NCBI GenBank assembly: GCA_964247055.1
Contig: OZ176051.1
Location: 8,990,001-9,054,000 of the forward strand
Reading direction: 5' to 3'
From: Paragordius varius
Taxonomy: Eukaryota > Nematomorpha
Length of the DNA: 64,000 nucleotides
Positions 24,201 through 33,995 of this stretch are shown here, in pieces. Positions within the stretch are counted from its first letter, which is position 1; the number at the start of each line of letters is the position of its first letter. The notes beneath the pieces were generated by a model. It worked only from the letters and a program-made list of their open reading frames with translations, made no database searches and had not been told where the DNA came from. Made by a program: the position numbers and the translations under genes.

Positions 24201-27200
24201 ATCTCCCTCTCCATCCTGCTTGATGATGGTCGGCCGTAAATGATCTGCATGTTTTGCGAAGGGTTCGATTTCGATCTTTTACCGTAACGAGAGTACCTGT
24301 TCTCTCCAAAATTGAACCTTTTCTCCACCCCGTATTGAGTGCATTCTTTATGTACACCTCTTCGTCCGGTGTGAAAACTTGATTGGGTATGATGTCGTCA
24401 TTTAATTGTTGCGAGGGTGTTTCTCTAACCCAGAAAGGGGTATTAATATTTCTTTTGAGTATACGGGAACTCTTTTGTGGCCCTATGTACGGCGGAGCGA
24501 AAACCCCATAGCACTTGATTTATTTTTTAAGGTGTAAATAACACGCTCAACCAGCCCATTTGTTCAATGATAGGGGGCTCTGATATGTTAAATGTTTGCT
24601 CCCTCTTTGATGCAAAATATGACGCATTATCGGTAACTATCATTCGGGGAAACCCGTACATTACACACCAAATATTAAATCAATGTAATATGTTTGCTGA
24701 ATCAACATTTCTAAGCAAATCGACTTTAAATCATCTGGAGCTACTATCGATGGCCACTAACCAATAAAACCCATCTATAGGACCTGCCTAGATATATTCG
24801 TTTCCAGATACCTGTAATAAAATTCCATTTGTACGTGGGGTTGCTTTTTATGTTACTCCGGTTTAACTGATACCCCATACAAGATCTTACATAACTCTCA
24901 ATGTCTTGGTTTATACCTGGCCAATAAACTAGCCTTGCCAGACTCTTTCATTTCATTTATCCCCGAACGTCCACCATGCAAAAATTTTAACGTTTCATTG
25001 CGCAAAGCCCTCGGAATAATAAGACGATCGCCCCAATACAACGACCCATATGATTCTTGTATTTCGTTACTCAATATCGAATTTAACTGGAACTGACCAA
25101 TCATTATGATGTAGAGCCGCTTTCAGTGTCATCAAAAACTCATCCCTAAGGTATTTTCTTTAATTCTGTACTATTATGACCATTGTTAAAAAGTTGATCT
25201 ACCTACTGGTTGCTTGCTCCTCCACCTCCTCAGTCGGTTCTTCATAGGGTAGACGAGATAACCGATCCCCCAAATTTTCCGAATCCTTTATATTTTGTAT
25301 ATTAAAATTATAATCGGCTGTTCTGAGTATCCATCTTAATAATCTGCCATTATTAATATTACTTAGATCTCTCTTATAGCCAAACAGCTTGATTCGGGGT
25401 TTATGATCGATTAATAATACGAACTTTCTGCCATACACAAACATTTTAAACTATTCTAGCGCATATAAAATTGCCCTTTTTTTTTAATCACAGAGAAATT
25501 TTTGTTACGCCTTCGCACATTTTCGAGACGCAAAAGCTATCGGTCGTTTTCCGTCACTTGCCATGTGTGATAAGACTGTCCGAATCCGTCATTCGATGCG
25601 CCTGTTTCCAACACCAATTTCGGTTGAACGGAATTAGACATAATGCCTTATCACTAACAGTTTGCCTTTATCAAAAAACCATATCTTGTTTTGTCGACCA
25701 ACACCGTTTCTTAGAACCTGTAGGCGCATGTAAATCCGTGGGCCTAGCATGCAAAGCTGGAATAAAACGAGAGTAAAAATTCAACATTTCCAATAAAGAC
25801 CGGAGGGATGTCTTATTGGTAGGTGTAGGATAATTCGAAATTGCTTTTACCTTTTCATTATCAGATTTGATTCCTTTGTCTGAAATAATCCTAAATATGA
25901 CACTGAAGAACGAGCAATCGGATTTCATTTTATAATTAACCTTGATGACCCAACTATTGGACCCGCGGGTGCTAAGGTCGGCCTTCCCATCTCCAGTTAG
26001 GTGCATTTCCCAATTAATGAGATAACTTAGAAAAAGTTTTCAACAAATTAGATGCTGTGGGTTTGAAATTTGAGCTCCGGTATCGTACACCATCCACCCA
26101 ATGGCCATTCGGACCTCCTTGCGTTCGGGCTTCATTATTATTATTATTATTGTTATTGTTATCATTCACTATATTAACTCACCGGCAACACCTGCCAAAA
26201 TCACCTCGTTCTTTGCATCGATAACACTCTTTGTAAGCGGGACACTAGTTGATCGCATGCACGTACCCACATTTTCCACACTTAATTTTATTATCATCAC
26301 CTGCTTATTGTCATAACCATGTTTAATCAAACAGCTATCCGCCTTTTCCTACGCCATTGCCATTTCTACCACCATCTCCAACGTGACAGGTTTCCCATCA
26401 AAAATTGCATCTGGAAATTTTGAGAACAGATCTATTTCCAACCTTTTCAGTTTTAACCTTCCAACAAACCCATCTTTGATTCTTAGCATTGCATCTTGCC
26501 CAAAGTTGCACCTGGCCGCACATTTCTTTACCCGAATCAAATAATCCATCACTGATTCCGTGGCTTCCCAGCGGAGTTGCATAAACTGGAACCTGGCTGC
26601 AGACAAACTGTATGTCGGAGCAAATATTTTTTTCCAGCTGCTAACCAGAATCCCACCCCACTTCCACTAACAGTACGGGTTAAAAGAATCTCTTCATTTG
26701 GAATATGGGATAGACCTTAGTAGGCCAATAACGATTTTTTGCTTATAATAAAATAATTAGTGATTTTATATAGCAAATAAAAACTTTTTTATGTAAAAAT
26801 AACTTCATTTTTAAATATTTTAGTATATGATAACGCAAACAGAACAAGGGATCGAAATTGTGTAAGTTTATACATTGCTAGTGTTTCAATAATTAATGCC
26901 AGATAGGACCTATAGCAAAGGGAATGCCATATATCTATTTTTTTGTTTCTTACTACTATTAGCTAAAAAAATAACTCTCTCTGCTGTATATGCTATATCT
27001 GGCAATACTGAATGCAAAACTAGCGGTGTTTATATTTATTCTTTCTGTATATAGGTTAAAAAATAAACATTCTACGGACGAAGAAAACAATAGACACTTT
27101 ATACAGTCTATTATTACAGGAATTGAATGCGATCATCCAAAAAATTCAAACTCATCGATGCTGAATCTTGTACGATCAGCAAAAATACGGATTTTTACCA

Positions 27201-27223
27201 AATTGGCTGAATGTCACTTTTAA
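15142..27223 (+). CDS. Gene A: putative secreted glycoprotein of an unrecognised family
   Basis: A multi-exon gene read from splice consensus and comparison with gene B. Exons: 15142-15211 (candidate signal peptide), 16798-16987, 17105-17263, 17357-about 17432, 19282-19453, 19541-about 19641, 20529-20585, 20647-20752, 21918-22092, 27055-27223 (stop TAA). Phases join cleanly for 16798/17105/17357 and for 20529/20647/21918. They do not close between 15211 and 16798, near 17432, at 19641/20529 or at 22092/27055, so at least one exon end or small exon is missing at each. About 450 residues are visible, with several N-x-S/T sequons (NLT, NNT, NVT, NSS) and few cysteines. I do not recognise the family. 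Introns contain two MITEs and a gypsy remnant. Confidence 0.6.
16798..17263 (+). CDS. Gene A exons 2-3
   Basis: Exon 16798-16987 follows a strong acceptor (GCTTTTTTCTTTTTTAG) and encodes a 63-codon block with 'VPDANLTIVNVDNQMD' and 'YIYDYLSILEEYF'. After a 117-bp intron, exon 17105-17263 (53 codons, phase 0 at both ends) encodes 'YVDIFPQNINDKFTI', 'KLRRENNRFLGDI' and 'YVPNNLIK'. Both have counterparts in gene B with the same entry and exit phases: 'QDGYLTLTI' and 'FYVDV...ASRRHANLTYGNI...IPPTLI'. Confidence 0.65.
17357..17432 (+). CDS. Gene A exon 4 (3' limit uncertain)
   Basis: Enters in phase 0 after the acceptor CTACTCTTTTTGAG and encodes 'LTFTTVGNNTITETG', continuing 'VNLRNRSFIFG'. Two donors are possible: after TETG (GTGAAT), which keeps phase 0 and fits the next exon, or at 17432 (GGTATG), which does not. 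The first is favoured by phase. Confidence 0.45.
18025..18522 (+). mobile_element. MITE with palindromic ends (GGGGTATYTRRATACCCC), copy 1
   Basis: About 498 bp with inverted ends TTCGATT...ATTGGGGTAT. Each end is itself a hairpin: GGGGTATTTGGATACCCC on the left and GGGGTATTTAGATACCCC on the right. The same element, reversed and split by a Tc1-like insertion, lies in CDV3 intron 2 (36670-38342). Shared interior blocks include 'cttcaacgccatttttattt' and 'aatttttacctttcggtttt' (on the complement). No coding capacity. Confidence 0.8.
18591..19108. mobile_element. MITE 'ACCATTTGCACTTCAAG', copy 1
   Basis: Inverted ends: AACATTTGCACTTCAAG on the left and the complement of ACCATTCGCACTTCTAG on the right, each followed by repeated phrases 'aaggaccaacttcaagtgtt'. 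Length is ~518 bp and the interior is AT-rich and noncoding. A second copy lies at 30622-31130. It sits in the same gene A intron as the palindromic-end MITE. Confidence 0.7.
19282..19641 (+). CDS. Gene A exons 5-6 (core conserved block)
   Basis: Exon 19282-19453 starts in phase 0 with 'YRLIQDYRHRCVKIYEIYEN' and continues with 'NPCYKQ' and 'MVNFVLWNDAKI'. Gene B has the matching exon start 'IRIMSTPRGVKIYQIYQN', then 'TPCPTYPYSN' and 'LLLVWNN'. Exon 19541-19641 (acceptor ATCATCAG) gives 'RVPSITIINKKLITSQLFMQ', resembling gene B's 'VPDICKKVDKTGIYNLMM'. The exon 6 donor at 19642 (TTA/GTAAAG) is tentative. Confidence 0.65.
20529..22092 (+). CDS. Gene A exons 7-9
   Basis: Three phase-compatible exons: 20529-20585 ('FVPVNGYQTQDFRRVFSA'), 20647-20752 ('KFVPLDPYQLCESVFLSG', 'VTNQYGDKHLI') and 21918-22092 ('NVTLHRIKNTKTKLRKIY', 'PLTLQIYNYIYEI'). 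Joins are g|aa and ag|g, both conserving an open frame. The alternative frames of 20647-20752 are stopped, which supports this reading. Confidence 0.6.
23217..24424 (-). repeat. Four tandem 302-bp copies of the integrase C-terminal region
   Basis: Units start at 23217, 23519, 23821 and 24123 and are almost identical; one difference noticed is 'gtaatttccc' in unit 2 against 'gtaatatccc' elsewhere. On the minus strand each unit encodes 'FTPDEEVYIKNALNTGW' and 'GSILERTGTLVTVKD', a GPY/F-like integrase tail, then in a shifted frame 'HADHLRPTIIKQDGEG'. Because 302 is not a multiple of three, the copies cannot be read as one protein. Confidence 0.92.
24430..24780 (-). pseudogene. Integrase catalytic-core fragment (gypsy)
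   Basis: The complement reads 'GFPRMIVTDNASYFASKREQ', the second catalytic Asp block of retroviral-type integrases, followed by 'PPIIEQMGW'. The 'WLVAIDSS' segment precedes it. Stops interrupt the frame. The 66-codon plus-strand frame at 24567-24767 is only its shadow. Confidence 0.7.
24898..25104 (-). pseudogene. Integrase zinc-binding (H2C2) fragment (gypsy)
   Basis: Contains 'YWGDRLIIPRALRNETLKFL' followed by 'HGGRSGINEMKES', corresponding to the G-x-L-x-W...V-I-P...L-x-x-L-H-x-G-H-x-G motif. The second His of the HGGH motif appears as Arg, consistent with decay. Confidence 0.72.
25199..25444 (-). pseudogene. RNase H fragment (gypsy)
   Basis: Reads 'FVYGRKFVLLIDHKPRIKLF', then 'RLLRWILRTADYNFNIQNIK' and 'LGDRLSRLP', the typical order at the RNase H end of gypsy pol. 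The usual A-D-x-L-S-R is G-D-R-L-S-R here. Confidence 0.78.
25671..26006 (-). pseudogene. Reverse transcriptase C-terminal fragment (gypsy)
   Basis: Contains 'ISDKGIKSDNEKVKAISNYP' followed by 'LRSLLEMLNFYSRFIPAL', the connection region that follows the RT palm in Ty3/gypsy pol. The catalytic YxDD segment is not in this piece. Confidence 0.78.
26349..26606 (-). pseudogene. gag-like fragment of the gypsy element
   Basis: An 85-codon minus-strand frame with 'RFQFMQLRWEATESVMDYL' and 'CNFGQDAMLRIKDGFVG', which follows the retrotransposon gag pattern (R-x-x-F...R-Q...E-S-V-x-D-Y...C-x-F-G...I-R-D...F-V-x-G). In an intact element this would form the particle coat. It is isolated from pol by noncoding sequence here. 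Confidence 0.65.
27055..27223 (+). CDS. Gene A last exon
   Basis: Follows the acceptor TTCTTTCTGTATATAG and encodes 'NNRHFIQSIITGIECDHP', then 'SAKIRIFTKLAECHF' and TAA at 27221-27223. It parallels the gene B C-terminus (R-x-Y-L...I-x-C-P...I-x-D-S-C-K-M-stop). Both proteins end with a Cys two to three residues before the stop codon. Confidence 0.6.
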
Positions 27224-27770
27224 AATTTTTGTGTAAAAAGTATACACTTTAGTTAGTGAATATTCAATCGTTAATTATTCTGTCACTCATAATAAATATC
27301 AACTGGATATATATTAGTTCTAGCATTAACAATCATACATAACTTATGGTTTTTGTAAATTATAAGATCTTTATTAGTTAGAAAATCAGCTGGGGTGAAA
27401 TATGCAATGAATAGTAAGTGGCGGCTTTTATTTACACCTATATTAGAAACAGTTTTAGAAAGAATGATTTGTGAATAAGAAAATGGTATATATATATATA
27501 TCAGAATAAATCTCTACAAAATTGGATAAATTTATGATAATTAAATGAATATTTCAATTTACCAAAAGAATTCATTGGATATTTTGTTAATAGATTTTGG
27601 GTTCCACGAAGAAACGACATATTCAAATCAAAAATGATCCGTGCACAAATAATTTTTTCTAAGAATATTCCAAGTTGATTATTAACAAAACTTAATATAT
27701 ATGGCTTCCATAGCAATAATTTTTATTCGTCGTTAAAAGCTATCAGTAAAAATTGGCTATTATATGGTAT
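27224..27770. other. AT-rich interval downstream of gene A
   Basis: Beyond the candidate poly(A) signal no gene is seen. A short (TA)n tract lies at about 27486-27500. Confidence 0.5.
27291..27296 (+). promoter_or_regulatory. Candidate polyadenylation signal for gene A
   Basis: AATAAA about 70 nt after the gene A stop codon. In DNA this AT-rich the hexamer is common, so position is the only support. Confidence 0.35.
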
Positions 27771-29400
27771 ATCGCATGCAGGGTTGCGAATTTAACTACT
27801 AAAATTCCGATCACACCATGAGCATGGTCATGACCATTTTTTAAATATTTGTTATAAATTATTTGGAAACTATAAAAATTGTAATATTAATAAAAATAAC
27901 TTACTTAAGTATATCATGTGATATTTAAAATTATGAAAATAATGATAACAACACTTGCGTTTCACTAATAATGTTATGATTTTTTTTAAATAAGTTTACG
28001 TATATTATTTTGATATTTATAAATTAAAAATATATTCAATCAAATATTCGCAAGAATTTTGTATAATATTGCAAATGTAAAATTAATGTTTTTTGCTACA
28101 TGTTTGTGGCTTTCTGAATCTTCAACATGGTTTTTAATATTGGATAGTTTAAATTAAATTTTACCTACTTTATTTTACACTTTTTTTTATATTAATATCA
28201 TCAACAGTTATAAGGTGTCTTCATCAGTGGCGAAACTACGGGGAGCTAGGGGGAGCAGTGCGGGGCGGCCCAAGGCAAAACATGGGCCCTTTTTTACTAT
28301 TTATATTAAATTTAGGTCCCCTTTCTATTTGGCGGGGGCCAAATGTTAATTTACTTTTTTCATTTACGGAGGTAATGATTGTTTAATTTTAAGTATACTG
28401 GCAAAGAATAAAGAGAATTATTCTTGATTGAAAGGAAGAATAAGCAAAAAAAATGTAGTTTTTTTACTATCTCAATAAGCCGTTTTATTTTAAGATTATT
28501 TTTAATCACCTTTAAATTCTGTCCAGTTAACACCTTAAAAAAGTGAAAATAGTTAAAAAATAAATAAATTAGTATAGATAGTTAACACCAAAAATTAAGT
28601 GAAGCTTATAAATTTTTAAGTCCTAACTTATTTTGTTATAAAAAATTATAGTATTATAGTATCGTGAGAATTCACAAAATTTTGACAGATGTAATTTTTT
28701 TGCTTCTGTTAAATTAAAATAATTACAAATAAAACTCATTTGCAATAATATATTCATGTAGCGTAAAAATTTATTTTGTTTGTTAATGTAGTGTGAAAGA
28801 CAGTTTACATATTTAATTTTTATGAGGAAAGGTATTGAGTCAAAAGAAAGATCACAAAATGCATTTTTTTCATTACACGATAAATTGCCATGATGATATT
28901 GTTCTTCTTTTATTAATGTGTGATGGTAGTTTTAATAGTGAATAAAAAAAGGGGGAAAGAAAAACATTTATCATAACAAATATTCACTAACAAGTAATCT
29001 CAATTTATTTATTTTGATCATACAATATGCAATTTAAAGTAAGCCAAATCACATGAATGTTGGCCAATTCATATTACAGCACAATATGAGAAATAACAAT
29101 AATTTTGTCTACATGGTGAATGAAATTCATTAAATTTTATAGAATTGTTATTACACATACTTTACTGTAAAGTTAATTTGGCCAATATTTGTTAGCTGGT
29201 TTACATTAATGTACATTGTTTTTCTAATACTTTTAACCTTTGATTCATGTTATTTTCAAATTTATTTTTTGTTCTAAAACATAAAGTTTCGATAAACTAT
29301 CATCACACACTAAAACACGGATCGGCAATTTTTAGCGGGCCATTCTCAAAATTTAAAAATCTCGGCGGTCCCACATTCATATATTTAATCAGTACATTTA

Positions 29401-29508
29401 GCAGGCCTTTGAACTGGAACCTGGTTCCTTTTAGGAACATATTCCTGTTCCATTTTTAAATTAGAGCTCGGTTCTATTCCACTTTTTTGGGACCAGTTCA
29501 AAGCCCTG
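29401..29508. mobile_element. ~108-bp MITE with CAGGSCTTTGAACTGG ends
   Basis: Left CAGGCCTTTGAACTGGAACC and right complement CAGGGCTTTGAACTGGTCCC form 16-20 bp imperfect inverted ends. Flanks TACATTTA and TATATTTT match at 6 of 8. A related phrase, CAGGGCTCTACATGACCAG, starts near 56941. Confidence 0.5.
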
Positions 29509-30621
29509 TATATTTTTTATTCTGACAAACAGGTGTCAAAATTTTATTTATCCGAATTCTGATAAAATAACTTTTAGCAATTATATTTAAGAAGTTTCCC
29601 CGCTGCTATTCCTAAGCAGGCCCGTATTCCACGCATATGTTGACAATGTGTTTATATGAAAAATGAATATGTGAGCATGCAGGCGAGCGAATAGAGAAAG
29701 CTTCAAAGCTGTCCCCCCCATTCATGAATTAGGAATTAAATCTTCATAGTAAAATAGGTTTATAATTATGCCCATGTTAATGACAGCACGTCATGGATGT
29801 TTACTCATTTTAAAATGGTCACTACATTGGAGGCCACACAAAAGGAAACGTTGCCTACCTCTGAAATAATAGATCTTATGGATTCGCATAATGTTTTCAC
29901 TATAATCGTATAGTTGTAAAAATTTATTAAAAATACTTAATTCTAAATAATTTTTTTATTGATTACCAAACCTAAGCAGAGCGCAAAAACGAAAAAGAGC
30001 GAAGGAAAACACAATAAGCGTTCTAAAAATGACAATGATGACAGATTTTTTAAAACCCATTTCGACAAATGTGTCCTTTGATGTTACACGAGAAACAAAA
30101 AACAGTTTAGATAAGCAATGGTGTAAATAATTTGGATTGTTCAATCGTATTATTGAATCTAGCCTTCATGCTAGCTATAGCACAAATGAGAAAACAGTGA
30201 TTAACAACAAAGGTGTAGACGATTTGTATAGTTTGAGTCATACTAATGTGGAACCTAGAAGTCGTTTGCTTTCAGAGAATGATATGGGTAATTATATAAA
30301 TATAGAGTTTTAAATGAAGAAAAATGAATTTTGATATCGTTTAATTCACATCGTATCCCAGGCCTTTTAAAAGATCCTTTTAAAGAAAATCGTTGCTTTT
30401 CAAAAAGAAGAACACTAAATCTGCGCGTAAAAAGAACATGGATGGCGGATCAAATGGATAAAAAGATATAATTATTCGCTCATGCAAAATCGAGAAAATG
30501 AAATTCAGGATTTTCTGATTAATACATGCTCCAGATAGGTAATTCATTATTTTAAACTTTAAAGATGACGTTAAAATTAAGAGATTGGAGATGGTTATGC
30601 TACTTATCATATATAAAAATA

Positions 30622-31130
30622 TACCATTTGCACTTCAAGTTGGTCCTTTGACTTTTTATTTAGTTTTTTTATCAGTCTAATCGTATATTCATCTATTTTA
30701 TCGTTTTTAATATATTTTTATTATTTAACATAAATTTTAAATCAATATCAACTTTCAATCATTAAAAAACCATATATCTTTATTAATTTCCTAAAATTAT
30801 TTTGGATAAAGAGTTTTGTAATTTAAAAATTTATAAGTTTTCTGGATTGTTATTTACAATTTTTTGATTGAAAACATTTAAAAGTTAATAATTTTGTAAA
30901 ATTGAAAAAAAATATTTTAACCATGATTTTTTGAACAAAAATTTTTATTTTTAAATTAATAAATATATAAAGAAAATTAGGATAAAAATATTAAATTAAA
31001 AAAATAAATGCAAAAATTATAATTAAATTAAATTAAAAGGTTTTTAGGACCAACTTGAACTAACAATGACCAACTTGGAGTGCTCAAGGACCAACTTGAA
31101 GTGTTCAAGGACATTCGAGTGCAAAGGGTA
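30622..31130. mobile_element. MITE 'ACCATTTGCACTTCAAG', copy 2
   Basis: Left TACCATTTGCACTTCAAGTT and right complement TACCCTTTGCACTCGAATG, with repeated 'aaggaccaacttgaagtg' phrases inside both ends. It is about 509 bp, noncoding, with TA at both edges. It lies within the nested hAT at 28225-31310. Confidence 0.7.
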
Positions 31131-31236
31131 GCAAAACTTTTAGTGATACTAAGTCATAATATCATTTTTAAATATATTATTTCTTGAATCTAAGTGATGC
31201 GCCAGGTGAAAAGATAATTGCAAACTATTTTTTTTA

Positions 31237-31256
31237 GGGGGGGGGGGGGGGGGGGG
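31237..31256 (+). repeat. G20 homopolymer
   Basis: Twenty consecutive G residues followed by AGAGGGGGG, preceded by a T/A-rich tract, inside the right end of the nested hAT. This is extreme in a genome this AT-rich and could form a G-quadruplex. The exact count may be affected by sequencing. Confidence 0.8.
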
Positions 31257-31679
31257 AGAGGGGGGCCTAGTATTTAAATCTTGCGGGGGGCCCAAATAGT
31301 TTCTCCACTGCTTTTCATTTTATTTTGATTCTCATATATGGAATAAATGCAAATTTTGCACATTGCTTGATTGTTTTGTTTTACGAAATAATTCCATACA
31401 CTGGACATGTTTAAAGGCAATATCAGGATGCTTGTTTAACAACTTTTATATTGTTGAATATAGAGCATTTTTAAATATCGATTATATATTAAAATTTAAT
31501 TTTTATTTTTTAAATATATTAAAAAACAATAAAATACTGCCTCTCTTCCAAAAAATTTCTAAGAGTTTTTCAACAAACAGCTGTTTTTTTAGATCATGGT
31601 CAAAAATTAATAGTCAACCTGGTTATGACCCAATCAATTGACCGGGTAATGACCTGCTCAGCTCAACCTTAATCGCATG

Positions 31680-32159
31680 ATATTAAATGCTCTATTCCAG
31701 GGGACAGCAATCTTTTTTGTAAATAAGCCGTTTGAATATAGAAATTTTAGGCGAGCCCTACGCTTGAAGATATAATCAAAATAGAACTAACTCCATGCCA
31801 ATATAATAGTATATTAATAGAAAGGAAAAAGTTATTGTTATTTTAGCGATTAATATTGAAATATGGAAGGAAATTTGACCAATGGTGAACTTTGTTCATT
31901 ACATTTTTTTAAAATATTTCACTGTGCTTCTAATGCCTTTGATAAAAATAATTTTATCTTGTCTAAACTGAACTATATTAATCATCATTTATATTTTTAG
32001 TTCGTAGTGGCGACGTTGATTAATTACCTGTAAACAATCATTGATTATTTGCAAATTAAACATAGAGGTTAATATAATAATCAAAATTCCAGTTTTCATT
32101 ATAGGGGTAGGCTTCAAAAAATTTTGTTTTCTTTGATCTACTATTGATATTTTCTATAA
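31680..32159. other. AT-rich interval between repeats
   Basis: No gene is seen. A phrase 'ccaggggacagcaatc' at about 31698 may be the decayed end of another hAT-like element, but no partner end was found. Confidence 0.4.
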
Positions 32160-33995
32160 TCTATATATTTATAAAAATGGAAAATGCCGGCTTTGTGATC
32201 TGGTACAGGAAAACCGGTAGACCCATTCAAATCCAAACTTCGAAAAAATATAATCATTAATGAATGCCCCGACAATAGCTTCGCCCTTATATTGAAATAG
32301 GCCCCAGTTCGGGCCCAATCCGTGTGAAAAACGGGTGTTTTTTGAAAACCAAAAATCGTGTCTTTGAGACAATTTTCCGGAGAACGTGTTGGACCATTCA
32401 ATTTCAAATATAATTTTTATTTACTTATTTTCGATTGCGCCGATATAGTGGTCTCGCTTTTTTGATTTAGGCCCTCTTTTTACCCGCTCCCCCCGTAAAA
32501 TGCCACCTTTTTCAAAAAACAAAGTCCACAAAAATATTTTAAATCTATTTTTCGACCAAGGTATGAGACCGTAAAAATTTAATATGGATTCCACGTATTC
32601 CCTGTTAAAAGGCAAAAATTTTAGCGTTTCTTTGATGATAGCTGCTGGTTAAGGAGCCACCCGCTAAAAACTGATTTCTCATGTAACTTTGTGATCTGGT
32701 ACAGGAAAACCGGTACACCCAATCAAATCCAAATATCGAAAAAATATAATCATTAATAAATGTCCCGACAATAGCCTCGCCCTTTTTTGGAATTATGTCC
32801 CCAGTTCGGGCCTACCCCGTGTAAAAAACAGGTTAAGTCAATTTTTTGGAGAACGTGTTGGACCATTCGATTTCAAATATGATTTTTGTTTACTTATTTT
32901 TGTTTGCGCTGAACATAGTCGACTTATTTTTTGATTTTGGCCACCCGCTACCCCCGTAAAATGCCATTTTTTTCAAAAAAAAAAAGTCCACAAAAATAAT
33001 TTTTTGATTGTATTTTCTTGCCCACGGTATGAGACTGTAAAAATTCGAGAAAGATTTTTCGTATTGCCTGTTAAAAGGCAAAAATTTTAGTCAAGCGTTT
33101 CTGTGATGATAGCTGCTGAGTAGGGAGTATCTATCATATGTATAGTATGTTAAAGATATATGGATATTAATACATTATTTATGGTAATCTATATATTTAT
33201 AAAAATGGAAAATGCCGGCTTTGTGATCTGGTACAGGAAAACCGGTAGACCCATTCAAATCCAAACTTCGAAAAAATATAATCATTAATGAATGCTCCGA
33301 CAATAGCTTCGCCCTTATATTGAAATAGGCCCCAGTTCGGGCCCACCCCGTGTGAAAAACGGGTGTTTTTTGAAAACAGAAGTTCACAAAAATCGTGTCT
33401 TTGAGACAATTTTCCGGAGAACGTTTGGACCATTCAATTTCAAATATTATTTTTATTTACTTATTTTCGATTGCGCCGATATAGTGGTCTCGCTTTTTTG
33501 ATTTAGGCCCTCTTTTTACCCGATATCCCCTTAAAATTCTATTTCAAAAAAAACAAAGTCCGCAAAAATAATTTTTTGATTGTATTATTTGCCCAAGGTA
33601 TGAGACTGTAAAAATTCGATCAGGATTTTTCGTATTTCCTGTTAAAAGGCAAAAATTTTAGTCAAGCGCTTCTTTGATGATAGCTGCTGAGTAAGGAGTT
33701 TCTATAATATGTATAAATATTTTTTTAAATCTATTTTTCCCTTAAGTAAACAATCAATGTATGAATTCACCGTTTTATAATGCCTAAGAGATCATAGCTA
33801 TTAAATAATGTTTCGAAATAATCCACATATGTGGATCATTTTATTGTCCCTTTTTTCAAATAACACCCCCTCCCCCCAGAAGTCCAAAGGACTTCCTCGG
33901 GCTGCGTAGCAGCATGAGATTTACGCCAGTATGTATATATATATATATATATATTTATATGTATATATATATATATATACTGTTATTAAAATATA
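32160..33995. repeat. Three ~500-bp tandem units related to the 1.7-3.2 kb repeat
   Basis: The phrase CTTTGTGATCTGGTACAGG starts units at 32191, 32687 and 33219 (spacing 496 and 532 bp). Each continues through 'ccccagttcgggcc', 'gagaacgtgttggaccattc', 'taggccctctttttacccg' and 'aaaggcaaaaattttag'. The last unit runs into 'gagatcatagctattaaataatg' and the double hairpin GAAGTCCAAAGGACTTC/GCTGCGTAGCAGC at about 33879-33915, then (TA)n. Overlapping open frames on the minus strand here repeat the same peptide and are not genes. Confidence 0.8.

Larger units (their letters stand above)
23150..26650 (-). mobile_element. Ty3/gypsy LTR retrotransposon remnant, rearranged
   Basis: Minus-strand fragments occur in gag-pol order: gag-like 26606-26349, RT C-terminus 26006-25671, RNase H 25444-25199, integrase zinc-binding 25104-24898, integrase core about 24780-24430, and integrase C-terminus amplified as a 302-bp tandem array. 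A short plus-strand RT piece near 26030-26090 ('NLEKVFNKLDAVGLKFE') lies in the wrong orientation, so an inversion or second insertion has occurred. No LTRs, primer-binding site or polypurine tract are recognised. It lies in the last large intron of gene A. Confidence 0.8.
28225..31310. mobile_element. hAT-like element, CAGTGGMGAAACTA ends, nested
   Basis: Left end CAGTGGCGAAACTA and right end the complement of CAGTGGAGAAACTA match at 13 of 14 bases. Flanking 8-mers GTCTTCAT (28217-28224) and CTTTTCAT (31311-31318) match at 6 of 8, consistent with an old target duplication. GC-rich subterminal blocks (GGGGCGGCCCAAGG and GGGGGGCCCAAAT) stand out. Plus-strand fragments near 30050-30300 ('VTRETKNSLDKQW', 'KTVINNKGVDDLYSLSH') look protein-derived but I cannot assign them. 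A MITE and a G20 run lie inside. Confidence 0.65.
27771..31679. mobile_element. Non-autonomous hAT (AGGGTTG family) hosting a second hAT
   Basis: The 8-bp direct repeat ATCGCATG (27771-27778 and 31672-31679) flanks a segment beginning CAGGGTTGCG and ending with the complement of TAAGGTTGAGC. An exact 8-bp duplication is the mark of hAT insertion. Without the nested element (28225-31310) the host is about 0.8 kb. Subterminal GGTCATGACC phrases link it to the 80-bp relative at 56681-56760. No transposase is present in the host part. Confidence 0.65.

Noticed and set aside
24567..24767. 66-codon plus-strand frame
   Set aside because: It is the shadow of the integrase core read on the minus strand (VTDN motif).
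32141..33433. Several minus-strand frames encoding near-identical peptides
   Set aside because: They repeat with the ~500-bp tandem unit and share no features with known proteins. Coding is not supported.
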